Origin: Bradyrhizobium sp. dw_411
GTDB lineage: Bacteria; Pseudomonadota; Alphaproteobacteria; Rhizobiales; Xanthobacteraceae
Direction: 5' to 3'
Length of the DNA stretch: 64,000 nucleotides
Assembly: GCF_018449695.1 (NCBI RefSeq)
Contig: NZ_JAAVUY010000008.1
Location: 186,001 to 250,000, forward strand
Below are positions 1-8,419 of the stretch, one piece after another. Numbering within the stretch: the stretch's first letter is position 1; every line of letters starts with the position of its first letter. The translations under genes were made by a program, and so were the position numbers. A model generated the notes under the pieces. It saw nothing but the letters and a program-made list of their open reading frames with translations. It was not told where the DNA came from and searched no databases.

Positions 1-1
1 C

Positions 2-907
2 CTGCCCAAGGTCATGATTTCGACGATGGCTGCGACGCCAAAGGCCGCGAGCTATGTCGGCACCCGTGACATCACGATGGTCAACACCGTCACCGATCTG
101 GTCGGGATGAATCCGATTATCCGCGGTGTCTTGGCCAACGGCGCGGGAGCCATTTGTGGCATGGTGGAAATTGGCGCCAGCCAGGAACATCGGCAGAACG
201 ACAAAAGCCGCCCCACGGTGGCCATCACCGCGTTCGGCGTGACGACCGAAGCAGCGATGCGCTGCCACGCCCTGCTCACGCAGCATGGCTGCGAGACGAT
301 GATTTTTCATGCCAACGGCACCGGCGGCCGCACGATGGAAGAACTGATCGCACAAGGCGCCATCGACGCCGTGCTGGACCTGACCATCACCGAGCTGGCT
401 GACGAGCTCTGCGGCGGCTTTCTCAGCGCCGGTCCCGGGCGGCTTGAAGCAGCCGGCAAGTTCGGCATTCCGCAAGTAGTGCTGCCGGGCGCCATCGACA
501 TGGTCAATTTCACAACGTCCGATACGGTGCCGGAACGATATCGTCATCGCAGGCTTCATGCCCATAGCCCCAATACGACACTGATGCGGACCACCGCCGA
601 AGAAAATGCCACGCTCGGTCGTTGGGTCGGCGAAAAGCTCTCCCGGGCAAAGCGCCGGGCCGTGCTTATCCTGCCGTTGCGCGGATTTTCCGAATACGAT
701 CGAACAGGCGGCGTGTTTTATGAACCCGACAGCGACCGCGCATTCATCGACGCGGCGGCGACGGCGTTGAACGGACACGCAGACATCCTGCGCCTCGACG
801 CCAATATCAACGACCTGATTTGTGCCGAGACCGCCGTCGCACAATTGCTGACGTTACTGCAAGATGGCCGGTCTGAAGCGCTCGCATCGGATCAACCGTC
901 TAACTAA
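2..907 (+). CDS. UPF0261 / Tm-1-like ATP-binding protein, 5' end outside window
   Basis: The frame is already open at base 2, so the true start is outside the window; about 301 codons are visible, while the family is usually near 400 residues. Hallmark blocks read directly: STMA at the edge, GVTTEA, FHANGTGGRTMEELI, DLTITELADELCGG followed by SAGPGRLEAA, then LPLRGFSEYD and a terminal ANINDLICAETA. Members are Rossmann-like, putatively ATP-binding proteins of unknown reaction. It stops 33 bases before a PEP-hydrolase-like gene. From memory these two families are often neighbours or fused, so I infer a joint role on one substrate. The family call is firm; the function is unknown. Confidence 0.85.
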   Translation: MPKVMISTMAATPKAASYVGTRDITMVNTVTDLVGMNPIIRGVLANGAGAICGMVEIGASQEHRQNDKSRPTVAITAFGVTTEAAMRCHALLTQHGCETMIFHANGTGGRTMEELIAQGAIDAVLDLTITELADELCGGFLSAGPGRLEAAGKFGIPQVVLPGAIDMVNFTTSDTVPERYRHRRLHAHSPNTTLMRTTAEENATLGRWVGEKLSRAKRRAVLILPLRGFSEYDRTGGVFYEPDSDRAFIDAAATALNGHADILRLDANINDLICAETAVAQLLTLLQDGRSEALASDQPSN

Positions 908-940
908 GCACGAAACCGCATACAGGATATGAGGCAGCCC

Positions 941-1783
941 ATGGGACATCAGTTCACGAGAGAGCAAGTCGAAGAAAGGCTGCGTGCGTCGTTGTCCAAG
1001 GGCAGCCCGATCATTGCCGGCGGAGCCGGCAATGGCCTGTCGGCCAAATGCGCCGAGCTTGGAGGCATCGATCTTATCATCATCTACAACAGCGGAAAAT
1101 TTCGCATGGACGGATTGCCGTCCATCAGCGGGTTGATGCCGTATGGCAACGCCAACGACATCGTTCTCGAACTGGGCGAAAGGCATGTGCTGCCCGCCGT
1201 GGCACACACACCGGTGATCGCGGGTGTCTGTGGCACCGACCCGACCCGCGACATGCGGCGTTTTCTCGCGCAAATCAAGGATGTCGGGTTTTCCGGCGTG
1301 ATCAACTATCCAACGGTTTCACGGTTCGATGGGGCTATTCGGCGCGATTTCGAGGCCGTTGGCCTCGGCTTTGCCCGTGAGGTCGAAATGATCGGAATGG
1401 CGCGCGAGGCAGGTCTCTACACCTGCTGTTACGTCCGCTCTGTTGACGAGAGCCGGGACATGGCAGCCGCCGGCGTCGATGTCGTCGTACCGCATGTGGG
1501 TCTCACCAGCGGTGGAACGATCGGCGCAGAGGCTGCCATGTCACTGGACGACGCCGCCCGGACGACGCAGGAGATCATCGACGCAGCACGGTCCGTGAAC
1601 CCGCATGTCATCGCGCTCGCCCATGGCGGCCCGATGGAAAGTCCTGACGACGTCAACTACGTGATGGAACGCACCTCGGCGCAGGGTTTTGTGGGAGCGT
1701 CGAGCATCGAACGGCTGCCAGTGGAAACGGCTATCGCAGGCACCGTTCGCGCGTTCAAGGCGATTTCATTCCGAAACAAATAA
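941..1783 (+). CDS. phosphoenolpyruvate hydrolase family (TIM-barrel) protein
   Basis: A 280-residue TIM-barrel protein of the family named PEP hydrolase (older name: TIM-barrel signal transduction protein). Recognisable blocks are PIIAGGAGNGLSAKCAE near the N-terminus, GGIDLIIIYNSGKFRMDG, HTPVIAGVCGTDP, GFSGVINYPTV and, near the C-terminus, ALAHGGPMESPDD with GFVGASSIERLP. I chose the ATG at 941 because GAGG lies six bases upstream; an in-frame ATG at 929 has no such site. It directly follows the UPF0261 gene and is probably co-transcribed with it. The biochemical role of this family outside a few cases is unclear, and some members are thought to be acyl or beta-diketone-type hydrolases. Confidence 0.85.
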   Translation: MGHQFTREQVEERLRASLSKGSPIIAGGAGNGLSAKCAELGGIDLIIIYNSGKFRMDGLPSISGLMPYGNANDIVLELGERHVLPAVAHTPVIAGVCGTDPTRDMRRFLAQIKDVGFSGVINYPTVSRFDGAIRRDFEAVGLGFAREVEMIGMAREAGLYTCCYVRSVDESRDMAAAGVDVVVPHVGLTSGGTIGAEAAMSLDDAARTTQEIIDAARSVNPHVIALAHGGPMESPDDVNYVMERTSAQGFVGASSIERLPVETAIAGTVRAFKAISFRNK

Positions 1784-1871
1784 CCGCACCAAAACGGCCC
1801 TGCTCCCCATTAAGAGGCTCGCCCTTTCGCTTTCATCGACTGCGCGTGCTCGATGTCGTTTAATTCCGGCG

Positions 1872-2675
1872 TTACAGCAGGAACGAGAGAGCCTCCTCGC
1901 AGCGATCTTCCACCTTGAGCGCCAGCAGATCATCGGCTCGCGTCCTGCCCAAATTGACGGCCGCTATAGGTATGCCGCGGCGGGCGGCAGCCTGGGCGAA
2001 ACGAAAGCCGGAATAGACCATGAGAGACGAACCCACGACGAGCATGGCGTCGGCGTTCTCGAGGTGCTCATGCGCCAGGGCGACCTGATCACGCGGGACG
2101 TTTTCGCCGAAGAAAACAACGTCCGGCTTCAAGACGCCACCGCAGAACGCGCAAGGCGGCACGACAAAGTCCGAGAAGTCCAGATGGTCCAGGTCGGCAT
2201 CACCATCCGGCAACGCGATCGCGTCGAGGTCGCTCCAAGAGGCGTTGAGGCGGGTCAGCCGATCCTGGAAACGGGCACGTGGGTCGGCCGCCAAACATGC
2301 CATGCAACGGACAAGGTCGAGGCGCCCATGCAGGTCTATCACCTCCCTGCTCCCGGCCGACTGATGCAGCCGATCCACGTTTTGGGTAAGGAGGATCTCG
2401 CATTGACCCTTGGCCTCCAATCGGGCCAAGGCGTGATGCGCCCCGTTAGGTCGGGCTTGTCCGAACCGCCGCCAGCCGATCATGCTGCGCGCCCAATAAC
2501 GGCGACGGGTCGCTTCGTCGGCGACGAATGCCTGGAAGCGGACAGGCGGCGTACGCTTCCACTCGCCGTGTGCATCGCGGTAGTCGGGAATACCTGAATT
2601 AACGCTGCAGCCGGCGCCGGTCAGGACGAACAGTCGCCGGTGCCGGTCGATGAAGGCTTTGAGTTCGTCGTACAT
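1872..2675 (-). CDS. SIR2-family NAD-dependent protein deacylase
   Basis: A 267-residue sirtuin. The NAD-binding motif GAGCSVNSGIPDYRD is at about residues 20-34, TQNVDRLHQSAG at 97-108, and the catalytic histidine is H116 in DLHGRLD. Four zinc-ligand cysteines occur as two CxxC pairs (C124/C127 and C175/C178), and GSSLMVYSG forms the later cofactor loop. Such enzymes remove acyl groups from lysines using NAD. The layout resembles the SIRT4-like (class II) bacterial group. It is on the opposite strand to both neighbours and ends 88 bases after the PEP-hydrolase-like gene, so it is probably a separate unit. Its target proteins cannot be inferred here. Confidence 0.9.
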   Translation of the reverse strand: MYDELKAFIDRHRRLFVLTGAGCSVNSGIPDYRDAHGEWKRTPPVRFQAFVADEATRRRYWARSMIGWRRFGQARPNGAHHALARLEAKGQCEILLTQNVDRLHQSAGSREVIDLHGRLDLVRCMACLAADPRARFQDRLTRLNASWSDLDAIALPDGDADLDHLDFSDFVVPPCAFCGGVLKPDVVFFGENVPRDQVALAHEHLENADAMLVVGSSLMVYSGFRFAQAAARRGIPIAAVNLGRTRADDLLALKVEDRCEEALSFLL

Positions 2676-2766
2676 GTTCGGAATTTAGTGTGTCTCTGAA
2701 CCAGTTGCCACCATCGGCTGCGAGATGCAGGTATTCTGCGCAAGCACCACGATTCTAACAGCGTAT

Positions 2767-2780
2767 TGCATACTGCATAC
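2767..2780. promoter_or_regulatory. tandem TGCATAC motif, possible GntR-type operator
   Basis: TGCATAC occurs twice back to back, and the first copy is also the right half of GTAT-TGC-ATAC. It lies about 70 bases before the enolase-superfamily gene. Short GTAT/ATAC half-sites resemble operators of FadR-type GntR regulators, and such a regulator is encoded at 19308. The role is inferred only. Confidence 0.3.
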
Positions 2781-2848
2781 TAATCAGGTGACTATCCATT
2801 TTAAGATAAAAGCCTTGACCCAAGCCAACGATAAAAGGCGAAAACGAC

Positions 2849-3964
2849 ATGCCTAACTTAGCAAGCGAGATAACGTCGATCGACTGCTATCCGGCCCGCC
2901 TGCCGCTTCGCAAGCCGCTGGTGATGTCAACCTACCGGATCGATGACGGGCCGGTGCTGTTTATACGCTTACGTTCCGCCAATGGCGAAGAGGGTTGGGG
3001 TGAGGCACCTGCGAATCCCATCATGTCCGGTGAAACGCTTCAGGGCATGCAAGCGATCATTGAAAACTATATAGAGCCGCGCCTGATCGGCCGCTCCGCG
3101 CTGGATCGGAAAGCAATTCTGCAGGAAATTCGCGCCGGCTTGTACGGCAATACGGGGGCGCTGACAGCCGTTGATCTTGCGCTGCTCGATCTCGCGGGCC
3201 GAATTCTCAACGTGAGCGCCGTCGATCTGCTCGGCGGGGCCATCAGGCGCCGCGTTCGTCCGCTCTGGCTGATCGGCGGTTCAGGCGACCCTGAACAGGA
3301 CGTCGATGAAGCGACCAGGCTTCGCCAGCAGGGTTTTACCGCCTTCAAATTGAAAGTCGGTGTCGCGCCGCTCGAAGCTGAAATCAGGTGCTTGAAAATG
3401 CTGCGCGAGTCACTGGGGCCTGACGCATTGATCGCGGCCGACGCAAACATGGGTTGGGATGTCGAGACGTCGATTCGCTTTACACGATCGGTCGCGCCCT
3501 ACGGCATCGCATTTCTCGAGCAACCGACCAGGAACGGCGACGTATCGCGGATCGCAGCCGTATCGGCGGCCTCCCCGATACCGATCGGAGCGGATGAAAG
3601 TATTCACAGTACCGGCGACCTGCTCGCCCATGTCAAAGCCAAGGCCATCGGCGGCGCCAGCCTGAAGTCCATCAAGCTCGGAGGCGTATCGGCGGTCGTC
3701 AATGCCGGCCATCTTTGCGACGCGCTGGGGCTTTCGGTCAATTTAGCGATGCTGATGGAGTCCAGCCTGGCAACGGCCGCCATGGTGCATGCCGCCTGCG
3801 CCATTCCCCAGGTCGATTGGGGCCTCAGCCTTGGGCATCTATGGCTGGCTGAAGATCCCGTGCATCATCCTCTGGTTTGCGTGGATGGCATGATCGACTG
3901 CCCGTCAGGCCCGGGCCTCGGCGTAACCGTCGACGAGCGCCGGATTGCGGCGCTCGCCTGCTGA
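2849..3964 (+). CDS. mandelate racemase / muconate lactonizing enzyme family protein (enolase superfamily)
   Basis: A 371-residue enolase-superfamily enzyme with an N-terminal capping domain and a barrel domain. The general-base pair lies in FKLKVG (K167, K169). Three metal ligands are seen in order: D198 in ADANMGW, E224 in LEQPT, and D249 or E250 in GADES. K276 in SIKLGG is the opposite-face lysine typical of the muconate lactonizing / dipeptide epimerase / NSAR-type subgroup. Such enzymes abstract a proton next to a carboxylate to racemise, cycloisomerise or dehydrate acids. The gene has its own 170-base upstream region. It ends only three bases from the convergent transporter operon, with no visible terminator between them. 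The substrate is unknown. Confidence 0.9.
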   Translation: MPNLASEITSIDCYPARLPLRKPLVMSTYRIDDGPVLFIRLRSANGEEGWGEAPANPIMSGETLQGMQAIIENYIEPRLIGRSALDRKAILQEIRAGLYGNTGALTAVDLALLDLAGRILNVSAVDLLGGAIRRRVRPLWLIGGSGDPEQDVDEATRLRQQGFTAFKLKVGVAPLEAEIRCLKMLRESLGPDALIAADANMGWDVETSIRFTRSVAPYGIAFLEQPTRNGDVSRIAAVSAASPIPIGADESIHSTGDLLAHVKAKAIGGASLKSIKLGGVSAVVNAGHLCDALGLSVNLAMLMESSLATAAMVHAACAIPQVDWGLSLGHLWLAEDPVHHPLVCVDGMIDCPSGPGLGVTVDERRIAALAC

Positions 3965-3967
3965 TGG

Positions 3968-4933
3968 TTACTTCGCAGCGGTGAAGGTGACGGAATCGGG
4001 ACGGACCTGTTTGAGGTAATCGGAGTCGATGAACTGCTTGAAGTCGATCGGCTTGGCCAGCTTCCCGAGACCTTTCAATTGCTCCTGAATCGTCACAAAA
4101 TTTGTCAGCGAGTCGTCATCGAGCCGAACGTCGAACCGCAGCTTTTTCATCAGGCTATCCGTTAGTTCCTTGTCCAGCTTGAGAAAGCTCGCGACCATCG
4201 CCGAGGCCTTGGCGGGATCCTTGTTGATGAGATCGGTTGCCTCCACCATCGAGCGCATGAACGCTTCCGCGGCAGCCGGATTCTTCTCGGCCCATCCCCG
4301 GTTCAGGTAGATATAAACCCGCGGGCTCATGATGCCTTCGTTGCTTTGCAGCAGCCTGGTATTTTGAATTGAATCGACAGCACGCGTAAGCCACGGTTCC
4401 CACGACGTAAATGCATCGATGTCATGGCGCTCCAGCGCGGCTACCATCTCGGGTGCCTCAACCTGAATGATCTTGAAATCACTGGGGTTGAGCTTGAGCT
4501 TCTCGACCATGGCCAGCCAGAATACTTCGCTGCCCGATCCCTTCGCCACTCCGATCTTCTTGCCTTTCAACTGATCCAGCGACGTATAATCCCGCGCGAC
4601 CAGACCGTACCACTTCAACATCAGGACGCCTTCGGCAGCGACGACGACATTCGGATCGATGTTGTGATTTTGAATGCCGGCAGCCTCGGCACCGAAGGCA
4701 GACTGAACCTGGTTTTGAATCACATACGCGACCATGGCCGATCCGCTGGGCCCCGTATTCACCTGCACGTCGAGGCCGTTTTTCTCGAAAATGCCGGCAC
4801 TCTTGGCGACGTAATAAGCGGAGAAACTGGGATCGACGCCGGTGGCGATCGTCATCTTGGTGGATGCAGCGAAACAGCCCTGCGTCTGCACGGCAATGGC
4901 GAGACAAAACGCCAGAAACGAAGTGTACCTCAT
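3968..4933 (-). CDS. NitT/TauT-type ABC transporter substrate-binding protein
   Basis: A 321-residue periplasmic binding protein of the SsuA/THI5-like fold, with an N-terminal signal peptide of about 23 residues ending near FAAS. Typical features are ATGVDPSFSAYYVAKSAGIF early in the mature chain, then GKKIGVAKGSGSEVF and a central DAFTSWEPW. It is the last gene of a minus-strand operon: ATPase (5828-6634), permease (5001-5831), then this gene after a 67-base gap. Family members bring in sulfonates, nitrate, pyrimidine precursors or aromatic acids. The neighbouring HyuAB genes make a cyclic amide or organic acid plausible, but this is inference. Confidence 0.9.
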   Translation of the reverse strand: MRYTSFLAFCLAIAVQTQGCFAASTKMTIATGVDPSFSAYYVAKSAGIFEKNGLDVQVNTGPSGSAMVAYVIQNQVQSAFGAEAAGIQNHNIDPNVVVAAEGVLMLKWYGLVARDYTSLDQLKGKKIGVAKGSGSEVFWLAMVEKLKLNPSDFKIIQVEAPEMVAALERHDIDAFTSWEPWLTRAVDSIQNTRLLQSNEGIMSPRVYIYLNRGWAEKNPAAAEAFMRSMVEATDLINKDPAKASAMVASFLKLDKELTDSLMKKLRFDVRLDDDSLTNFVTIQEQLKGLGKLAKPIDFKQFIDSDYLKQVRPDSVTFTAAK

Positions 4934-5000
4934 TTGATCTCTCCTGTTTTCCGGCCAGCGCCGGTGTTAGCTGGAGGCAGGCAGCCCAGCGATAACCCCA

Positions 5001-5831
5001 TCAAGCTGCCGGCGAAAACCGCCGCGCGAAACGAAAAATGCCCCACCGGAACAGGCGATCCGCGCCGAATCCCAGAAGGCCCAGACAAACCAGCGAGACA
5101 AATATCTCATCGACGAGCATATACATTCGCCCGTTCCAAAGCATGACGCCGAGTCCCTCATTCGCCGATATCATTTCGGCCGCGACGATCGTCGTAAAGG
5201 AATTTGCCATGGCGAGGCGCATGCCCGTTAAAATGAACGGCACGGTCGCAGGCAGGCCGACATAAGCGAAAATCTGCCAGCGGCTCGCGCCGAGAACCTG
5301 CGCGGCGCGAATCTTGTTTGGCGCGATTGCGCTGACGCCGGCCGCCGTGTTGAGAATGACGATGAATATCGTTGTGTAGATGATCAGGAATATCTTGGAT
5401 TCTTCCCCGATGCCGAACCAGATGACCGCGATCGTGATCATCGCGACTGACGGAATGAATCTGAGAAACTCGGTCCAGGGCTCGAGAAGCTTGCGCACGA
5501 GCGGAAAACTCCCGATCGCGAGCCCGACCGGGATGCCGATGGCCGATCCCGCAAAAAACCCGATGGCGATACGCCGAAGGCTGGCAAAGATATTCTCAAA
5601 CAGCGATCCATCGGCTGCCAATTTCATCGCCTTGGAAAAAACGACCAAAGGCGCCGGAAAAAGCACGGAGCGGACCAGATAGGTCGAAGCGACATGCCAG
5701 GCCAGGAACAACGTCGCAAATCCGATCAAATGCGGAACGAACGAGCCGAGATTCCGCAATGCCCGACGGGACCGGCTTGTAACGTTCACAGCCGCCGGCT
5801 GCACCACCTGACCTGGATGTATCAGCGTCAT
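5001..5831 (-). CDS. NitT/TauT-type ABC transporter permease
   Basis: A 276-residue inner-membrane protein with about six hydrophobic segments and a cytoplasmic N-terminal tail of roughly 35 residues. The coupling (EAA-type) loop AEMISANEGLGVMLW lies near the C-terminus, as in SsuC/TauC-like permeases. Its start overlaps the end of the ATPase gene by four bases, so the two are translationally linked. It should form the membrane channel for the binding protein encoded just downstream. The family assignment is clear; the substrate is open. Confidence 0.9.
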   Translation of the reverse strand: MTLIHPGQVVQPAAVNVTSRSRRALRNLGSFVPHLIGFATLFLAWHVASTYLVRSVLFPAPLVVFSKAMKLAADGSLFENIFASLRRIAIGFFAGSAIGIPVGLAIGSFPLVRKLLEPWTEFLRFIPSVAMITIAVIWFGIGEESKIFLIIYTTIFIVILNTAAGVSAIAPNKIRAAQVLGASRWQIFAYVGLPATVPFILTGMRLAMANSFTTIVAAEMISANEGLGVMLWNGRMYMLVDEIFVSLVCLGLLGFGADRLFRWGIFRFARRFSPAA

Positions 5832-6634
5832 GCTGCCGCTCCGGCGGAAACCCGGGATGCCTTGGCTACTTCTTCCCGTATCATGTCATGCACTGTCGAA
5901 TAAATTTCGGTGTAGGCCGGATCCTTGCGATTACGGTCGCCGGCAAGATTCACCGGAACGATGCCTTTGAGCGTGCCGCCGGGCCCCGCCGTCATCACAC
6001 CGATTTTGCTGCCCAGGATGATCGCCTCATCGACGTCATGCGTGATGAAGAGAATTGAAGTATTTGTCGCGAGCCATATCCGGCGCAATTCCTGCTGCAT
6101 GATGGAACGTGTTTGCGCGTCGAGGGCACCGAAAGGCTCATCCATCAGGAGCATTTTGGGTTCGTTCGCCAACGCACGGGCGATCTGAATGCGTTGCTTC
6201 ATTCCGCCAGAAAGCTCGGAAGGATACTTGTCACCCTGCCCCGACAAGCCAACCATATTAAGGAATTCCAGGGAACGCGCGCGCCATTCACGCGTCGGCC
6301 GGCCCGACATGCGAGGCCCAAAGGCTATATTGTCGAGGGCCGTCAGCCAGGGATACAGAGAATCCTCACCTTGAAAGACCACGCCGCGATCACGCGCGGG
6401 ACCTCGCACCGGCTTGCCGTCGAGCAGAATTTCGCCGGCCGTCGGTTGCTCGAAGCCTGCAAGCATGCCGAGTACCGTGGTCTTGCCGCAGCCTGAGGGG
6501 CCCAACAGGCACAGGAAGTCCCCACGCTCCATATCGAGCGAGAAATTGGCGATAGCGGTTGACGTGCGTCCCTTTTGACCCACGAAAGACTTGGTCACAT
6601 CTTGCAGACTGATAAACGGCAACGCCATCCTCAA
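5828..6634 (-). CDS. NitT/TauT-type ABC transporter ATP-binding protein
   Basis: A 268-residue ABC ATPase. Walker A is GPSGCGKT at residues 45-52 with K51. The signature is LSGGMKQR from 141, and Walker B is LLMDEP at 162-167 followed by FGALDAQTR. It powers import through the permease encoded immediately downstream (ATGA overlap). A 127-base gap separates it from the SDR gene upstream, so a secondary promoter for the transporter part is possible, although no clear -35/-10 pair is visible there. Confidence 0.92.
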   Translation of the reverse strand: MRMALPFISLQDVTKSFVGQKGRTSTAIANFSLDMERGDFLCLLGPSGCGKTTVLGMLAGFEQPTAGEILLDGKPVRGPARDRGVVFQGEDSLYPWLTALDNIAFGPRMSGRPTREWRARSLEFLNMVGLSGQGDKYPSELSGGMKQRIQIARALANEPKMLLMDEPFGALDAQTRSIMQQELRRIWLATNTSILFITHDVDEAIILGSKIGVMTAGPGGTLKGIVPVNLAGDRNRKDPAYTEIYSTVHDMIREEVAKASRVSAGAAA

Positions 6635-6761
6635 CCTCGAATATTCGCAAACCTGTCACATCAACGGGTCAGGACCCCCTGGATGGCAAGTCAAACAGAA
6701 ACTCAGCCTCGATGCACCAGCAACCTGCGTGCCAGATTCTGGACGATGTGCCGAAAATCGT

Positions 6762-7502
6762 TCAACCCAGCACAAAACCTCCATCGGCAATCAACGTCTC
6801 GCCCGTCACATAACCGGCGGCGTCGGAGGCGAGAAAAACCGCCAGCTTGGCGATCTCTTCGGGCGTTCCCCAACGCCCAAGCGGCACGCGGGCGATCCCG
6901 CGATCGCTCTTATTATCCGCTTTGACCGTTTCAATCGTCATTCGTGTCAGCGATCGGCCGGGCGCCAGGCAAACCACCCGCACATTGTGCGGCCCCCACT
7001 CTACCGCAGCGGCGCGCGTCAATTGCGAAACAGCCGATTTGGCGGCAGCATAAAGCCCTCTGCCTTCGGCGCCGCAAAAAGCCGTTTGGGAGCCGATTGA
7101 CACCACGACGCCGCGACGCCGCTTCACCATGCCGCTTCCGATACCCTTCATGAGCTGGAATACGCCAAGAAAATCCACGTCGAACAATTTGCGAACTTCG
7201 TCGACCGACGTTTCGAGCACCGGCTTCGCCACCAGGATGCCCGCGCAATTCATCAGGATGTCGATCGCACCGGCGTTCGCGATCAGGCGATCAACCGAGG
7301 CTGCGTCACCTTGATCATAGACGTGGCACTCGGCATTCAGACGGCCGGCGATGGCCTTTAGCGTGTCCTCCTCGCAATCGGCGAGCACCAGCGAGGCGCC
7401 GTGTTCGGCCAAAAGTGTAGCGATGGCGGCGCCAAAGCCGTTGGCTGCTCCGGTCACGAGCGCACGTTGACCTTTGAAATCAAAATCCTTGGCAAGGCTC
7501 AT
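6762..7502 (-). CDS. SDR-family NAD(P)-dependent oxidoreductase
   Basis: A 246-residue classical short-chain dehydrogenase. The cofactor loop is TGAANGFG at 17-24, the structural NCAG variant of NNAG lies near 85-88, and the catalytic triad reads S138, Y151 and K155 (YAAAK). The conserved C-terminal block is YVTGETLIADGGFVLG. The start codon overlaps the epimerase stop (ATGA), so it belongs to the hyuA-hyuB operon. It presumably oxidises or reduces an alcohol or ketone intermediate of that pathway. An acidic residue (D41) after the second strand suggests NAD rather than NADP; this is inference. Confidence 0.9.
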   Translation of the reverse strand: MSLAKDFDFKGQRALVTGAANGFGAAIATLLAEHGASLVLADCEEDTLKAIAGRLNAECHVYDQGDAASVDRLIANAGAIDILMNCAGILVAKPVLETSVDEVRKLFDVDFLGVFQLMKGIGSGMVKRRRGVVVSIGSQTAFCGAEGRGLYAAAKSAVSQLTRAAAVEWGPHNVRVVCLAPGRSLTRMTIETVKADNKSDRGIARVPLGRWGTPEEIAKLAVFLASDAAGYVTGETLIADGGFVLG

Positions 7503-8419
7503 GTCAGATTTCGCTGCTCCAGCCAGAGGCGGGTTTGCTGCGCCCCATGGGCTATGGTTGTTCGAGGTTCAAAACCGAGATGGTTGCGGGCCGCATCGAC
7601 CTTCATCGGTCCGATGCCAAACGTATTCCAAGCCAATCCGTCATCATGCAGTTCCACTTTCGCCGCCGGCACGACCTCGCATATGCCTGCAACGATCTCG
7701 TCAAGGCTCTGCATTCGGCCCGGGCCGATGTTGAATACACGCTGCGACAAGGTTTTCTTGTCCAGCGCCGCAATCACCGCATCGGCCACGTCCTCGATGA
7801 AGATATGCTGGCGGCTCTCCCGGGTTTGCCTCACTCTTGTGGTGCGACCGGCCAGCGCATCCTCCACGATCGTTCGGATCAGGCAAGCGCTGGTGCGTCC
7901 CGGACCGTAACACGAGGCGACCCGAAGCGCGACGCTGTCGACCCCGTACTCGTGAAAATAGCCCGCGAGCAATGCTTCCCCCGCAGCTTTTGTCGCCGCA
8001 TAGATCGTGGTCGGATGCAACGGCGTTTCCTCATCGACGGGCGCGAGGTCCGGGCGATTGCCGTAAGCCGTAATGGAAGAAAACCAGACAATGCGTGCGA
8101 GACCGCGAACCCGCGCGGCCTCAAGAAGGCCGGTGAGGCCCTGCAGGTTGATTTCGCAAATCCGCGCCGGCTGCCCCTGTAATAACATCGGGCCCGATAT
8201 GCCCCCGGCATGCACGACTTTTGAAACACCGAACCGGTCGATGATATCAAGCCACCGCGCTTGATCCCCCAGATCATGTTCGACCACCGGATAATCGCGC
8301 TCGGTCAAAGGGACTATGTCGCTTGCGACAATCCGGCGTCCCGCCAAGGAGAGCCGCCGGGCGACCGCGCCGCCGATCAATCCGCTCACCCCCGTGACAA
8401 GGATTGTATCGCCGGTCAT
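7499..8419 (-). CDS. NAD-dependent epimerase/dehydratase family protein
   Basis: A 306-residue extended SDR. I place the start at 8419, where ATG overlaps the TGA of hyuB (ATGA); a longer frame to 8515 would run deep inside hyuB. VTGVSGLIGG (residues 8-17) is the Rossmann loop, SSITAYG (114-120) contributes the serine, and YAATK gives Y140 and K144. D34 in VASDIVP fits NAD binding. Members act on nucleotide sugars, but in catabolic operons similar proteins often oxidise sugar acids or lactones. The operon context suggests an oxidation or epimerisation step on an acid rather than cell-envelope sugar synthesis. Confidence 0.85.
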   Translation of the reverse strand: MTGDTILVTGVSGLIGGAVARRLSLAGRRIVASDIVPLTERDYPVVEHDLGDQARWLDIIDRFGVSKVVHAGGISGPMLLQGQPARICEINLQGLTGLLEAARVRGLARIVWFSSITAYGNRPDLAPVDEETPLHPTTIYAATKAAGEALLAGYFHEYGVDSVALRVASCYGPGRTSACLIRTIVEDALAGRTTRVRQTRESRQHIFIEDVADAVIAALDKKTLSQRVFNIGPGRMQSLDEIVAGICEVVPAAKVELHDDGLAWNTFGIGPMKVDAARNHLGFEPRTTIAHGAQQTRLWLEQRNLT

